The position numbers and the translations under genes were made by a program. The notes beneath the pieces were generated by a model that was not told the DNA's origin, did no database searches, and was given only the letters and a program-made list of their open reading frames with translations. A stretch of 64,000 nucleotides of DNA from Spartinivicinus marinus (GTDB taxonomy: Bacteria; Pseudomonadota; Gammaproteobacteria; Pseudomonadales; Zooshikellaceae), in contig NZ_JAPJZK010000003.1 of the NCBI RefSeq assembly GCF_026309355.1, positions 1 to 64,000 on the forward strand, written 5' to 3'. Of the stretch, positions 48,252-57,996 are shown in pieces. The number at the start of each line of letters is the position of its first letter. Within the stretch, counting starts at the first letter, position 1.

Positions 48252-48536
48252 CCAATATTACGTAATTTTGGATTCGAAATAAGGCAAGCAACAGTCATAT
48301 GCTAACCCTCGATAATTACTGTTATCGTAGGTTATACAGCCAATATCACCCGTTAATACCTGTACTTTTATTACACTATGGGGTGCTTTAATGTGGTTAA
48401 GCAAAGTAGGTTGTTGGAAGCCCATTACATACCAGCAGCACTGACTCAAAATTAAGCTACTGTCTTATAAAGGCTACCAAGTAAGTGTTATCTGTCGTTT
48501 ATTGAAAAGCGAGCAATATCATAAAGTTAAGTGCAC

Positions 48537-48572
48537 TTTTGGCGGATTTGGCACGTTTCCCGGCCAACCCTC
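48537..48572. repeat. 36-bp perfect inverted repeat, right arm
   Basis: Reverse complement of 48143-48178. Ends 3 nt before the ATG of the glutaminase-like toxin. In the frame that gives ADLARFPANP the right copy continues LYDRQ and stops. Confidence 0.9.
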
Positions 48573-48575
48573 TTT

Positions 48576-49214
48576 ATGACAGACAGTAATGGTCTTCGAC
48601 TTGTTACAGGCATATCTGAAGACCGTTGCTATGCCCGGGCTCGTCTTCTCGGTGACTTTCTCGCAAGAATTCAGGGGGTTGATGTCATAGGGTATCTTCG
48701 CGCTCGTTCACGCCCTGGAAGTGGATGGTCGTATCATGTGGCTACAGTCATCAGAGACTCAGCAGGTCATTTGATGATCGCCGATTCACTAGGTGGCTTC
48801 GGTACCGTAGAAGAATGGGCTGGGCTCTATGGCGATACAGCGGGACGGCATTTCCAATTTGTGTCCAGACAATTTGAAGCAGGGTGTCTGGCATCAGAAA
48901 TTCACAACACATTAGAGGAAGTCATTTCTGCCATGCGTTTTCATAACCCAGTAAACGATATGGATGTCAGCTCCAATAGTCAGTCATTGAATGACCTACA
49001 TAATATAGTCAGGATGAGAAATGCGCTTAGAGATGGTCAGGATCTTCCAGATCCCAACTGTTCTTATACCGGAGATGTTGATCACTTAAGGTCTCAGCTC
49101 CAGATTATTGCTCCAGATGCCCTAAATTTCTTTGATACTTTCCTATTAAACACTGTTACTGTTGGACATGCTATGGAGCTTAACTGTTCAAACTGGAGGG
49201 CAAGCAGCAGTTAA
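48576..49214 (+). CDS. Orphan protein-glutaminase-like toxin domain (Cys-His-Asp), 212 aa
   Basis: Starts MTDSNGLRLV right after the repeat arm; a GTG further upstream would read the repeat in a meaningless frame. GISEDRCYARARLLGDFL (Cys18), WSYHVATVIRD (His54) and GHLMIADSLGG (Asp70) form the catalytic layout of bacterial protein-glutaminase (Gln deamidase) domains, which convert protein Gln to Glu. The second half is helical and not assigned. No signal peptide or immunity gene follows. Probably a displaced effector tip; transcription uncertain because no promoter or ribosome-binding site is evident. Confidence 0.6.
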   Translation: MTDSNGLRLVTGISEDRCYARARLLGDFLARIQGVDVIGYLRARSRPGSGWSYHVATVIRDSAGHLMIADSLGGFGTVEEWAGLYGDTAGRHFQFVSRQFEAGCLASEIHNTLEEVISAMRFHNPVNDMDVSSNSQSLNDLHNIVRMRNALRDGQDLPDPNCSYTGDVDHLRSQLQIIAPDALNFFDTFLLNTVTVGHAMELNCSNWRASSS

Positions 49215-49655
49215 TAAATAGTCTCCTCAATTTTTGAGAGTAGGCGTACAATGTAAAATAGCCCCTTCAATTGCAAGTTGAACGGGGCAAAACCTAAAGG
49301 ATATGGATAGTTAATTTCGGTGGTTGTGTCGCAAACTTTTTTCAGATTCAAAAGTGCCTGCTTTCAAGACACACTTAACCTGCTAATGCACAGAATTTTT
49401 CAAATATTGTCTTATGTTTAGGGGGCCAGGGTGAGTAGAAGTACCCAACCAGCTCTATTTAGCATTATCCTAAGCATATCACGCTTAAGAGTATGGGTAG
49501 ACTCCCTACTCTTTTATGTTGAACAACCATAAGTACTGTTTTCTGATAGCGGAACTTCTGAGGTGTATAACAATGCTGTCCACGCCTTTATTAATTGCAT
49601 TTGTTAACTAAATCAGCCAGTATACAACAGTTGTTAACTTTGGAAGTCATGATAA
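49215..49655. other. Intergenic region with one hairpin
   Basis: GCCCC-TTCAA (49261-49270) pairs with TTGAACGGGGC (49278-49288) across one bulged G; followed on the minus strand by TATTTTA, it is a possible leftward terminator. Otherwise nothing is seen in these 441 bp except a presumed promoter for the small winged-helix gene. Confidence 0.45.
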
Positions 49656-49982
49656 ATGTCAGAAGTAAAAGCAGCATCATTGATAAATGCATTGCAAGTT
49701 TTCCGAGAAATTGACTCAAGCCTGACTATTAACCAGTTAATTGTACTATTAACACTAAGTAAGGAAGGCCCATTAAGATCAGTTGACCTAAAGCAAAAGC
49801 TCAATATCTCTCATCATGAGTATGCGGATATCGTTGAGCCACTTTATAATGGGCACACTATCCGAAAGCAATCTAATGCCAACTTTATTGAATCTGGACC
49901 TTATGCAGATGATCCACGTCAACGTGTGGTTTTTGTCAATGATGATGGAAAGAAGGTTGTAGAAACTGCTTTAGAAGGATAG
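49656..49982 (+). CDS. MarR-like winged-helix protein (108 aa)
   Basis: FREIDSSLTINQLIVLLTLSKEGPLRSVDLKQKLNISHHEYADIVEPL is a helix-turn-helix; DDPRQRVVFVNDDGKKVVETAL is the wing and last helix. It resembles the regulator at 30374 in size and layout. Cytosolic DNA binder. Stands alone between the toxin region and the T6SS module, and could control either. Confidence 0.68.
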   Translation: MSEVKAASLINALQVFREIDSSLTINQLIVLLTLSKEGPLRSVDLKQKLNISHHEYADIVEPLYNGHTIRKQSNANFIESGPYADDPRQRVVFVNDDGKKVVETALEG

Positions 49983-50051
49983 CAGATATACTGTTTTATC
50001 CTCTGCACGAATCCTAGCCACTCCTGAGCTGAGGTTTAGAGAACTTTTATG

Positions 50052-50102
50052 ATGTTCCATATCCTCGGCATATTGTTAATATTTACCTAGAATATGGAAC
50101 AT
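50052..50102. repeat. Perfect 11-bp inverted repeat (ATGTTCCATAT)
   Basis: ATGTTCCATAT (50052-50062) and ATATGGAACAT (50092-50102), separated by 29 bp, between two convergent genes. No T-run. Could be an old insertion end or a long-loop terminator. Confidence 0.45.
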
Positions 50103-50199
50103 TTCAGTTGGGGCTAATAGGCCTCTTTACTATTAATGCTGAAGAGTGATGTAGCTATAGTTTTTCCAGTTCCTTTTTCCCAGGCACATTTTTAGAACC

Positions 50200-51246
50200 T
50201 TACCCTTTCCATTTCATCGAGCACCAACGACTTCTGGCAATTTGGTCTTCTTCTTCTCGGCCAGGTACTTTGCCAGCCATATAGTCTTTTAGACCTTGCC
50301 AATAAAAACTGGTAATGGCCTTTCGTAACTCAGGTTCGTGATTTTTAAACCAGTCATCATGGCTTAAGTTAGCCCAATAGTCGTCTGGTCGGCCTCGTTT
50401 ACCTGCTTTGTCATATTCAGCTGTTACTGGGTCTAAAGCTCTGAAAGGTTCCAACTGTGGGATATCAGGTAACGGCAGAGAAATATCCATAAAACGTTGT
50501 AAGGTATCCCAGTCAGCCAACCGGAAACGGCCATCCAATACTCCTTCTAAACCAATGGGCACATTAAAGGAAATGGGTTGGTAACGGTGGACTAAGGTAA
50601 GCTGATAGCGGGGCAGGCCATTAATATCCGGCATGTTGATTAAAGTTGCATCAAACTCAGTAAAAGGCGCCTCGAAATACTGTTTACCAGTGACATGCTT
50701 GCGAACCATACCAGTTTTTCTAAAAAGTCCACACCCTCGATCAACTACAAAAAATTGTTCTATTTTTTCTAAAAATATAGGCATTACATAATGAGATATT
50801 AAGTGAATAAGTAGCAAACAAAATAGTATAGTTATAATGAAGTCACTGATTCTATCTTTAGTTATGTATGTTTCTACACCAACCAAAAAAACTACTATAA
50901 GCGTAATACCAATAACAAATCTTGACCCAAATACAGCTGTCAGAAACGCTAATCCTTCAAGTAGCCAGTGACTATTATCTATTTTTAAACATTCATGATT
51001 CCAACTAACTTTCTTAGCGAAAGATTCAGGATTTTTTCGCTCTGGGTCATTGGCTATTTCGAAGCCACTATCAATAATTTGGGCGCTATCGATATTAGCA
51101 TAGTTTCCCCAGGGTAAGCGTAAGGCCATTTTTGTATGCATATCTTGCATTTTATACAATATGCCATTTTTTTTACTATAGGGTCTTTGCCGAGGGATTC
51201 GATGACCACGGTAAGCTGTTTCAGAATAATACGAATTATTTAGCAT
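50200..51246 (-). CDS. Membrane protein, probable immunity to the VasX-like effector (348 aa)
   Basis: Two or three transmembrane helices lie at about 95-150 (LLEGLAFLTAVFGSRFVIG, ITLIVVFLVGVETYI, FIITILFCLLLIHLISHYVM), flanked by large soluble parts. The C-terminal region (ADWDTLQRFMDISLPLPDIPQLEPFRALDP, ending MAGKVPGREEEDQI) is typical of proteins encoded after VgrG/DUF4123/effector genes. The start is 6 nt after the effector stop. An inner-membrane immunity protein fits a membrane-acting toxin, as for TsiV2 and VasX of Vibrio. Pairing is inferred from context. Confidence 0.65.
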   Translation of the reverse strand: MLNNSYYSETAYRGHRIPRQRPYSKKNGILYKMQDMHTKMALRLPWGNYANIDSAQIIDSGFEIANDPERKNPESFAKKVSWNHECLKIDNSHWLLEGLAFLTAVFGSRFVIGITLIVVFLVGVETYITKDRISDFIITILFCLLLIHLISHYVMPIFLEKIEQFFVVDRGCGLFRKTGMVRKHVTGKQYFEAPFTEFDATLINMPDINGLPRYQLTLVHRYQPISFNVPIGLEGVLDGRFRLADWDTLQRFMDISLPLPDIPQLEPFRALDPVTAEYDKAGKRGRPDDYWANLSHDDWFKNHEPELRKAITSFYWQGLKDYMAGKVPGREEEDQIARSRWCSMKWKG

Positions 51247-51252
51247 AATTTA

Positions 51253-54200
51253 TTAAAAAACTTCCCGATCATAATCAAGCACTATTTGTTGTTTATTATC
51301 AAATGGTAGGGTAACGGAATGTACTTCGTATTTTTTTAATTTACGGTTATACACCTGTAAGTTGCACTTTAATTCTCCACCATGTACTACCAATGCGAGT
51401 TGTTCAACAGTTATACTGGTAGTACTGATAGTTGGTTGTTGCATTTTTGTGGTACCGTTTTGCCCTAATCGTGGTGAATAGTAAAATACATAACAGCGAA
51501 GTGTTTGTTGGCTATAGGCAAACCCCAAATATTGTGGCTTTGCTGTCGCTCTTTGTACTTCTCTTGGATTCGAGTGGTAATCAATGGATGATTTAGTCCA
51601 GACCTCACTGACATCTAGGCTAAACTGGGGTTTATCAACCGCCATATCAAAGGCTGGAGTGGTAAGTTCCAATATTATATTTGGTGAGTTTTTACCTGTT
51701 AGCTTTTTAATTTGATTTAAAATATCTGCAGGCACATCAGTTTCAAAAAAGTGTTTTACCAGTAATATCTTAACGGGCATGACAGATTCAAGCAGGCTTT
51801 TATAAGCCTTTATTTCATGGAAAAGGACTGGATCCTGTAAATTACGTTCACTCCCAAAAGGGCCGTTTCTAAGCCATTTTGTTAAAGAGTCGTCTTCAGT
51901 TTGACTGGCTATTACTTGAGACACAATAGCTAACCCCAAGCCAGCAACTACTATCCCAACTGACAGAGGAGTTGAAGCCACAACACTTATCCCAAGTACC
52001 TTGGATGCAGCAGGCACTACAATATATCTTGCGATCACGTTAGGGTGGGATACGATAAACAAGCCACTTGCAACTCCAATTTGGGCATACCCCGAGTCAT
52101 AATCACCCTCTTTAATACTATCAACAGCATCCCATATCACCGTTGCAATGGTAACCTGTGCAGCAAACCAGCCAAACAAAGATAAATTACTAATACCACC
52201 CGCTTGGGGACCAAACCATCGAGTCCTGAACCCTTTAATTACCTTTGATTGATAGTTAGCATAATATGAATATCGAGAGTGTTTTAAGTTATCCAACTTT
52301 GTTAGTAATGCTAAACTTGTTACCATTAAATCAAGGCCAGCACTAATTTTCCCCAACTCTTGTCGATTAACTTTATCTCCATAATTTTTGTGGAGCTCTT
52401 CAGATAAGTTCCAAAAATCAAAGGCTACTAAAATTGAAGGCAAAGCCCTGGCATCATTTAATAAATAATCCGAAATACGCGCCATACGTTGCTTATTACT
52501 CAGTCGCGTCAACTCTTTAGGGTTTTTATGCGCTAATTTTAAAAGTTCATTGTTCGATGAGCGTTGGGGATTTTTAACAGAGCCAGCATAACGAGCTTCA
52601 TCAGAGGCAGCCAATAGTTGGTTCTCATGAATAACTTCCAGCTGATGGTGAGTATTACTTATACGTGGCAAATTATAATTAGACTGTTCTTCTAGTATAT
52701 CGACCACAACAAAGTAAGTATTTTTATTATTTTTAAGACGCAATTTAACTTCAGTCACAAAAGGGATTACATGCTTAACAAAGTCTTCAAAAGGAGTGAA
52801 TAGGTGTTTAGTTGATATCAGACCCGTATTTTTTAACTGTCCTTGGATATATTGCAACCACACCATGGTTATCCCTGATATTATAGGGTCTAATGTATTA
52901 GACAGGCGTCGTGCATTAGTCATACCCGAGGCTTCTTCCTGGCCTTTTAAATAGAGTTGGATGGATTTATATGCTTCAAGCTCAATAATGTGAGAGTCGT
53001 GTATTTCTCCCGGTTGCATTTCAGCAAGCATTTTTAAGTCTGCTAACCGGCATTGGCCACTGCCGTCATTAGTATCACTGGGGCTATAGGGAAGCATCAT
53101 TTTCCCTAGCGGATGTTCACCTGAAACAATTTGATCCACAATAGCTGGCTTCTGCCATTTAACTGCCGGTAAATCTTTTGCTAATACACGGGAGTCTACC
53201 AACATCAAGTTGGTATACAAACTGTCGACTATTCCTGCTGCATGGATATAGCCACAGATGTAATTGGCACCCTCAAGTGTAAATAAATCACGCAATGTTT
53301 CGGTTAAATTGCCATTAGACTGATCTTCAAGCAGGGCTAGTAGCTCTTCTTGCAAAATAGCAACATTTTCTCTTGCCATCTTGCGCTCTTCTTCTTTGAT
53401 CGTGCGGTATAGCCGTCCACTATCTGATAAGTCGAGCGCTGTATCAAACCAGCCTCCACTATAAAGTGGGTTTGGTGAGCCATCCTGTAGTGCTTGGTTG
53501 AGTAAATTCAAATAAACAATATCAGCACAGGGTGCATAAGGGTGATAGCGAATGACTTCATTAAGTGTTTGCAGGAGCATGATGCTATCCTGTAACTGTT
53601 TTCTTGCATGGCGCGCTATTCCTAAAGGATCTGACAACACCAAGCAGAACCACTGTTTGTCCCGATAAGGTTTTAAAATATCCCCTGAAGCGGATAAAGA
53701 CATTTCCCAGTTAGCCAGTTCGGGTTTTATTGGGGTAGTTCTGGCATGATTCCACTTTTCATGCAGGGTATTAAGTCGTAAATCGGGGTGTAAGAAATCA
53801 AGCCGACTGTCTTTGGTTAAGGCTTGATAAGGTTCATCACTTTCAGCATCAATGGCATTACGTTCTGTTCGCGCTTTTTGCAATAGCTGGTTAAAGTAGT
53901 CTCCACTGACATCATGAATGACTTTCCAGGGCTCGGATACAGCTAACTCAATAGCAAAACTCCGGCTACGGCATTCTGGTAATTCTTTGATAGGCCGTGC
54001 ATTACTGCCTGATACAACAGGTGAAACACCCGTTAGTAAATCCATCAGAGACTTAAGCGATTGGCAACGTTTGTCGACTCGACTAGCAGATGCTTCTAGC
54101 CACTGAATATAGGGCCAGCTCCACTGATTTTCAGAAAAAGCTATTGCATATCCCGCTGTACGCAGGCTAACACCATTTTGTAATTTAAAGGGGACATGTA

Positions 54201-54798
54201 AGTTTTTTAGTGAAATACCCGTTGCTTGACGTAGATCAGCTGGCTGACCACCTGTGGCTTTTTGTCGATATTCCTTTACATTGACATCTTTAAATTCAGG
54301 CGCTTTGTCTTTTTTCTCATCAATTAGTACTTCACGCCATAACTTTCCTTGTTTAAAAATATAAATATAACCACTGCGCACTGGACCAATGTGTTGTTTT
54401 TGACGATCCATATACAGCATGGGTAGCAACAATGCCATGACATTATGTTGTAGTGGTTTAGTATACGGCGTTGGTTGTACTTCTCCCTCGTCTAGTAAGG
54501 GTAAATAAATAGGACTGACTGTTTCTGTCGGTATTTTAATAGCCAGCTGATGTTTACTGGTATCACCTGGAGCAGGCACGTCAGTTTCATAAACGTCACT
54601 TTGAGGTATAGTCATCCCTGCTGACTGTTGCTCAGGCAAGCGTTCTAGCTTAGAAAGAGTGACTACTTCTTGCTCGCCTTGGATGATCGCATATTGATGT
54701 TGTGGAGTATCTTCTATACCCAATGTTTGTACATAAAGCTTTTTTTGACTGCATGGGTGACTGATAACGCACTGGTCTATCCGTTTAATACCACTCAT
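51253..54798 (-). CDS. VasX-like T6SS effector with C-terminal membrane segments
   Basis: 1,181 aa. N-terminal VasX_N-type domain: YLPLLDEGEVQPTPYTKPLQHNV (about 106-128 as one block), then VRSGYIYIFKQGKLWREVLID near residue 145, the hallmark of these effectors. The middle is a long helical region. The C-terminal part has hydrophobic helices at about 875-970 (WFAAQVTIATVIW, IGVASGLFIVSH, LSVGIVVAGLGLAIVSQVI), fitting a pore-forming action on the target inner membrane. The gene order vgrG, DUF4123 adaptor, effector, membrane protein supports delivery on the VgrG spike. Confidence 0.82.
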   Translation of the reverse strand: MSGIKRIDQCVISHPCSQKKLYVQTLGIEDTPQHQYAIIQGEQEVVTLSKLERLPEQQSAGMTIPQSDVYETDVPAPGDTSKHQLAIKIPTETVSPIYLPLLDEGEVQPTPYTKPLQHNVMALLLPMLYMDRQKQHIGPVRSGYIYIFKQGKLWREVLIDEKKDKAPEFKDVNVKEYRQKATGGQPADLRQATGISLKNLHVPFKLQNGVSLRTAGYAIAFSENQWSWPYIQWLEASASRVDKRCQSLKSLMDLLTGVSPVVSGSNARPIKELPECRSRSFAIELAVSEPWKVIHDVSGDYFNQLLQKARTERNAIDAESDEPYQALTKDSRLDFLHPDLRLNTLHEKWNHARTTPIKPELANWEMSLSASGDILKPYRDKQWFCLVLSDPLGIARHARKQLQDSIMLLQTLNEVIRYHPYAPCADIVYLNLLNQALQDGSPNPLYSGGWFDTALDLSDSGRLYRTIKEEERKMARENVAILQEELLALLEDQSNGNLTETLRDLFTLEGANYICGYIHAAGIVDSLYTNLMLVDSRVLAKDLPAVKWQKPAIVDQIVSGEHPLGKMMLPYSPSDTNDGSGQCRLADLKMLAEMQPGEIHDSHIIELEAYKSIQLYLKGQEEASGMTNARRLSNTLDPIISGITMVWLQYIQGQLKNTGLISTKHLFTPFEDFVKHVIPFVTEVKLRLKNNKNTYFVVVDILEEQSNYNLPRISNTHHQLEVIHENQLLAASDEARYAGSVKNPQRSSNNELLKLAHKNPKELTRLSNKQRMARISDYLLNDARALPSILVAFDFWNLSEELHKNYGDKVNRQELGKISAGLDLMVTSLALLTKLDNLKHSRYSYYANYQSKVIKGFRTRWFGPQAGGISNLSLFGWFAAQVTIATVIWDAVDSIKEGDYDSGYAQIGVASGLFIVSHPNVIARYIVVPAASKVLGISVVASTPLSVGIVVAGLGLAIVSQVIASQTEDDSLTKWLRNGPFGSERNLQDPVLFHEIKAYKSLLESVMPVKILLVKHFFETDVPADILNQIKKLTGKNSPNIILELTTPAFDMAVDKPQFSLDVSEVWTKSSIDYHSNPREVQRATAKPQYLGFAYSQQTLRCYVFYYSPRLGQNGTTKMQQPTISTTSITVEQLALVVHGGELKCNLQVYNRKLKKYEVHSVTLPFDNKQQIVLDYDREVF

Positions 54799-54815
54799 AA
54801 CGACTTCATCCCTAC

Positions 54816-55700
54816 CTATAAGGCAACTGCTGCTTGTTTCAGTTGATTTATTGTCTGCTCAACAAGCTTAACCAGCTCTAATTCACTATGACCATGATGT
54901 TTAGCCAGACTAGCGAAAAATAGCTCCAACTGTGTTGGTTTAAGGCTGTAGCAGGCTTTTAGTGCTGCCATCAAATGGACTGGCGTACAAAGTCCTTTTT
55001 GGTCAAATTGATTAATAAAGCTGTCTACAATTTGGTATTGAAAGTCGGGAGCCAGTGCTTTTAAAAGGGGCGTTTGTTGATGGCTTGCCAACTGATCATC
55101 GATAAATACCCAACGCATAGCTTGTGAAAAAGCAGCCAACTGATTGTCACTCAATTCAAAAGAAGGCATTTGTTCCGTTAAATTGAGTAATGGCTTATGG
55201 TCAATAGACTCCCAATGATGCAGCTGCCCTGCTTGTAAACAAGGCCAATACCAGCTGACTGTCGGTCCTAGCAAGCAATCGACTTGTTGTGGTGTTAGGG
55301 TGGGTACTAAAAACTTCAAGCAGTGTGGTTCATAATAACGGAAATAACAGGAGCCCATGTGGCTTGCTTTAACGCTGATTAATTGCTGTAAATGATGTAT
55401 TAAACGGTGGCTATCAACTTCACTGGTGATAATAATAAAAGCGATTTTTCCAACTAATTCTTGGGTTAGATGAAAAAAATAAGGGTCATCTTGATTGGTT
55501 TTTACCAATACCGGGCTAATCTCTTGCAATGAATGATATTCTGTTCCCTGATATAGCTTGAGGTATTCAGGTTGCTCAGCATAATCAAATAACGTATCAA
55601 TAATCGTTTGACTGCCTGTAACTGCGCCATCCACTAATACAGAAGTTTGTTCCGCAGGTAGCTTTGATATGAGCTGATTATTTTCAATGGTATTAATCAT
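54816..55700 (-). CDS. DUF4123 T6SS effector-loading adaptor (Tap/TEC)
   Basis: 294 aa. The family signature SCYFRYYEPHCLKFLVPTLTP lies near residue 117, with the helical C-terminal half that grips the effector. DUF4123 proteins bring a given effector to its VgrG and are not secreted. It overlaps vgrG by 4 nt and lies 17 nt before the VasX-like effector gene, which must be its client. Confidence 0.88.
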   Translation of the reverse strand: MINTIENNQLISKLPAEQTSVLVDGAVTGSQTIIDTLFDYAEQPEYLKLYQGTEYHSLQEISPVLVKTNQDDPYFFHLTQELVGKIAFIIITSEVDSHRLIHHLQQLISVKASHMGSCYFRYYEPHCLKFLVPTLTPQQVDCLLGPTVSWYWPCLQAGQLHHWESIDHKPLLNLTEQMPSFELSDNQLAAFSQAMRWVFIDDQLASHQQTPLLKALAPDFQYQIVDSFINQFDQKGLCTPVHLMAALKACYSLKPTQLELFFASLAKHHGHSELELVKLVEQTINQLKQAAVAL

Positions 55701-57820
55701 GCTTGACTCCTTTCACAGGGGCAGTCTGCCCGTGGGCATGAGCCATTAGGTTGTTTCTGGCACTGCTGAACTAATGGGGTTTTACTTTGAGCAGCCAGTT
55801 TTAAACTATCTAACTGCCAACCAAGTGGAACAGGTGCTTTGGCTGCTTGTGGTGGAATAGGTTCAAATGGTTGTCCAGGTTGATTTTTATCAGATTCTGC
55901 GGCCTGAGAAGGCTCTTTAACACTCACCCCACTACCCGAACCAGCGCTACCACCTTCGTTAATTTTAAGGGTTGCGCCTTGAAAGGCGACACCTGATGGG
56001 TCTAGTTTGGCAAAGCTACCACCGCCTTTTAAGGTGAGTTCCACCCCTGCATCAATGACGACTTTATCACCGGCTTTTATATGAATTTCATTACCGGCCT
56101 GGATCATGTACTGACGGCCGGTTTTGCCGTGTAAACTGTCGCCTATTGTTGTATGACTATCCCGGTCGATACTGATGTATTGGTTGCCATCAATTTGTTG
56201 GTGGTGGTTGCCTTTAGTGTGCTCATAGCTATTGTTGCCCACCACTAAATGACGTTCGTTGCCGATGGTTTCCCGTTTGTCGTTTTTAATCCGAACTTCC
56301 AGGTCTTTTTCGGCATGAATAAAAACTTGTTCACTGCCTTTTTTATCCTCAAAACGAATTTCGTTAAAGCCTTCACCACCAGGTGTACTGTTGGTTTTAA
56401 AGGTGGTGCGAGTTTTATGATCCGGTAATTTATAAGGTGGCTTATCCCGACCATTATATAAACAGCCCATCACAATCGGTTGGTCAGGGTCGCCGTTAAT
56501 AAATTTCACTAACACTTCAGTGCCGATCCGAGGGACTTGTAAATCCCCCCATTGTTTACCCGCCCAGTTTTGTTTGACCCGTACCCAACAGGAGCTGTTT
56601 TCATTGTATTGTCCATCCCGGTCCCAGTGGAATTGAACTTTGATTCTGCCGTATTTATCGCAGTAGATTTCTTCCCCTTTGGGACCAGTCACAAACGCTG
56701 TTTGGCTACCCCGAATTTTGGGTTTAGGGGCTAACGGTAGGGTTTTAAACTGATGATCTCGTGGAGTAGCAATGATGCGGTTGCTGTAGCTGCTGCCTCT
56801 ACCGGTGTCGTGTTCTTCCAGTACCTGGGTTTGAATACCATCATGAATTACCCCAGTAAGTAACCAATAGTGTTCATAACGGCTGTCATCGTAGTTTTGT
56901 AATTGGAAAAAGTGTCCGGCTGATATATGAGGGCTGTTACTGAAACCATCCCCGGTTAATTTAACGGACTTGTAGGCTTTAATGAGGTTTGCAGCTTTTT
57001 GTTTACCGGCGGTTGGGTTTTGATACGACACATTATGTTGATAAACCTCCAAGCCGTTTAACCCAGATTTATCATCACTGGCAGATTCTTTAACTTCCAA
57101 GTTCTGGCGTGGGTGCTCGAAATTGTAATCACGAAACACGACAGTATTGGGTTGGGCTTCTGCTGTTACATAAAACTGTCTGATAAAGTAATGGGTGGTT
57201 TCCATACCGGCCTGGTATTTATATTCCAGCTCTGGGGTAACGGGGACAGGCTTAAAACTGTAGTGGCTATCACTGATCACCATGACACAGTTATTGTTAG
57301 TTTGCTTAATAAAGTAGTGCAGGCCATCTTCAGCCATCAGCCGATGAATAAAGTCTAAATCGGACTCTTGATATTGAGTGCAATACACGCGGGTGGGTAA
57401 TACGCCAGTAATTTGAAACGTAAAGTCGTCGGTGGTTAGACCTGCATTCAGCAACACTTGCCGGATAATGGCATCAGCGGTGAGATTTTGGAAAATCTTT
57501 AAATTAACCCGGTAGTGCAGCAAGGACACTTTAGGTGTCAGTTCAAATCGATAACGACAGAAGCGACCTATAGGATCACTGATCTGGTTGGCGTGAATAA
57601 TACCGTTGATGTATCGAGGCTCGTCAGGATCATGAATCACTAATTGCGAGGGTTGCTGCAAAATCACATCAAGATCCAGGTCAAAATTTTCACAAACCGT
57701 ATCAATTGTAAACACATAAGGGCGGGAAATGCCTTCTTGTCCATCAAACCGAACCACCCGAAGTGTATCCTCAACCCCTTTGATACTAAAGGTAAACCGG
57801 CTACTACTACCTACATCCAT
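55697..57820 (-). CDS. vgrG: T6SS spike protein VgrG (TssI)
   Basis: 707 aa from ATG 57820 (AGGTG 5 nt upstream); a TTG seven codons earlier is less likely. gp27-like part (FTFSIKGVEDTLRVVRFDGQEG, YCTQYQESDLDFIHRLMAEDGLHYFI), OB domain (GRIKVQFHWDRDGQYNENSSCWVRV, VLVKFINGDPDQPIVMGCLYN), gp5-like needle (RFEDKKGSEQVFIHAEKDL onward, DGNQYISIDRDSHTTIGD). After the needle comes a Pro/Gln-rich tail ending in NGSCPRADCPCER, five Cys in the last 25 residues, a possible metal site. It forms the tip of the injected tube. No tss structural genes are in the window, so this is a remote vgrG island. Confidence 0.96.
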   Translation of the reverse strand: MDVGSSSRFTFSIKGVEDTLRVVRFDGQEGISRPYVFTIDTVCENFDLDLDVILQQPSQLVIHDPDEPRYINGIIHANQISDPIGRFCRYRFELTPKVSLLHYRVNLKIFQNLTADAIIRQVLLNAGLTTDDFTFQITGVLPTRVYCTQYQESDLDFIHRLMAEDGLHYFIKQTNNNCVMVISDSHYSFKPVPVTPELEYKYQAGMETTHYFIRQFYVTAEAQPNTVVFRDYNFEHPRQNLEVKESASDDKSGLNGLEVYQHNVSYQNPTAGKQKAANLIKAYKSVKLTGDGFSNSPHISAGHFFQLQNYDDSRYEHYWLLTGVIHDGIQTQVLEEHDTGRGSSYSNRIIATPRDHQFKTLPLAPKPKIRGSQTAFVTGPKGEEIYCDKYGRIKVQFHWDRDGQYNENSSCWVRVKQNWAGKQWGDLQVPRIGTEVLVKFINGDPDQPIVMGCLYNGRDKPPYKLPDHKTRTTFKTNSTPGGEGFNEIRFEDKKGSEQVFIHAEKDLEVRIKNDKRETIGNERHLVVGNNSYEHTKGNHHQQIDGNQYISIDRDSHTTIGDSLHGKTGRQYMIQAGNEIHIKAGDKVVIDAGVELTLKGGGSFAKLDPSGVAFQGATLKINEGGSAGSGSGVSVKEPSQAAESDKNQPGQPFEPIPPQAAKAPVPLGWQLDSLKLAAQSKTPLVQQCQKQPNGSCPRADCPCERSQA

Positions 57821-57996
57821 GATTACACCTTCAATGGTCAACTTTGAAACAGAAGCTGTACATTAAAAGGGGAGGGTTAAAAGCGCAAGGGCAGAAATAG
57901 TAAACCCTTAGCAGAATGGCTTTAAGGTAACTGATTGATTAATGTCTAGTGCTACGATTTGCTTTAATAGTGAGGCTAGTCATATTAATTAAGTGA

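Noticed and set aside
48258-48449. Leftward 63-codon frame between the 36-bp repeats
   Set aside because: No ribosome-binding site, no family, odd composition (many Cys and Tyr); overlaps the repeat spacer without coding signs.
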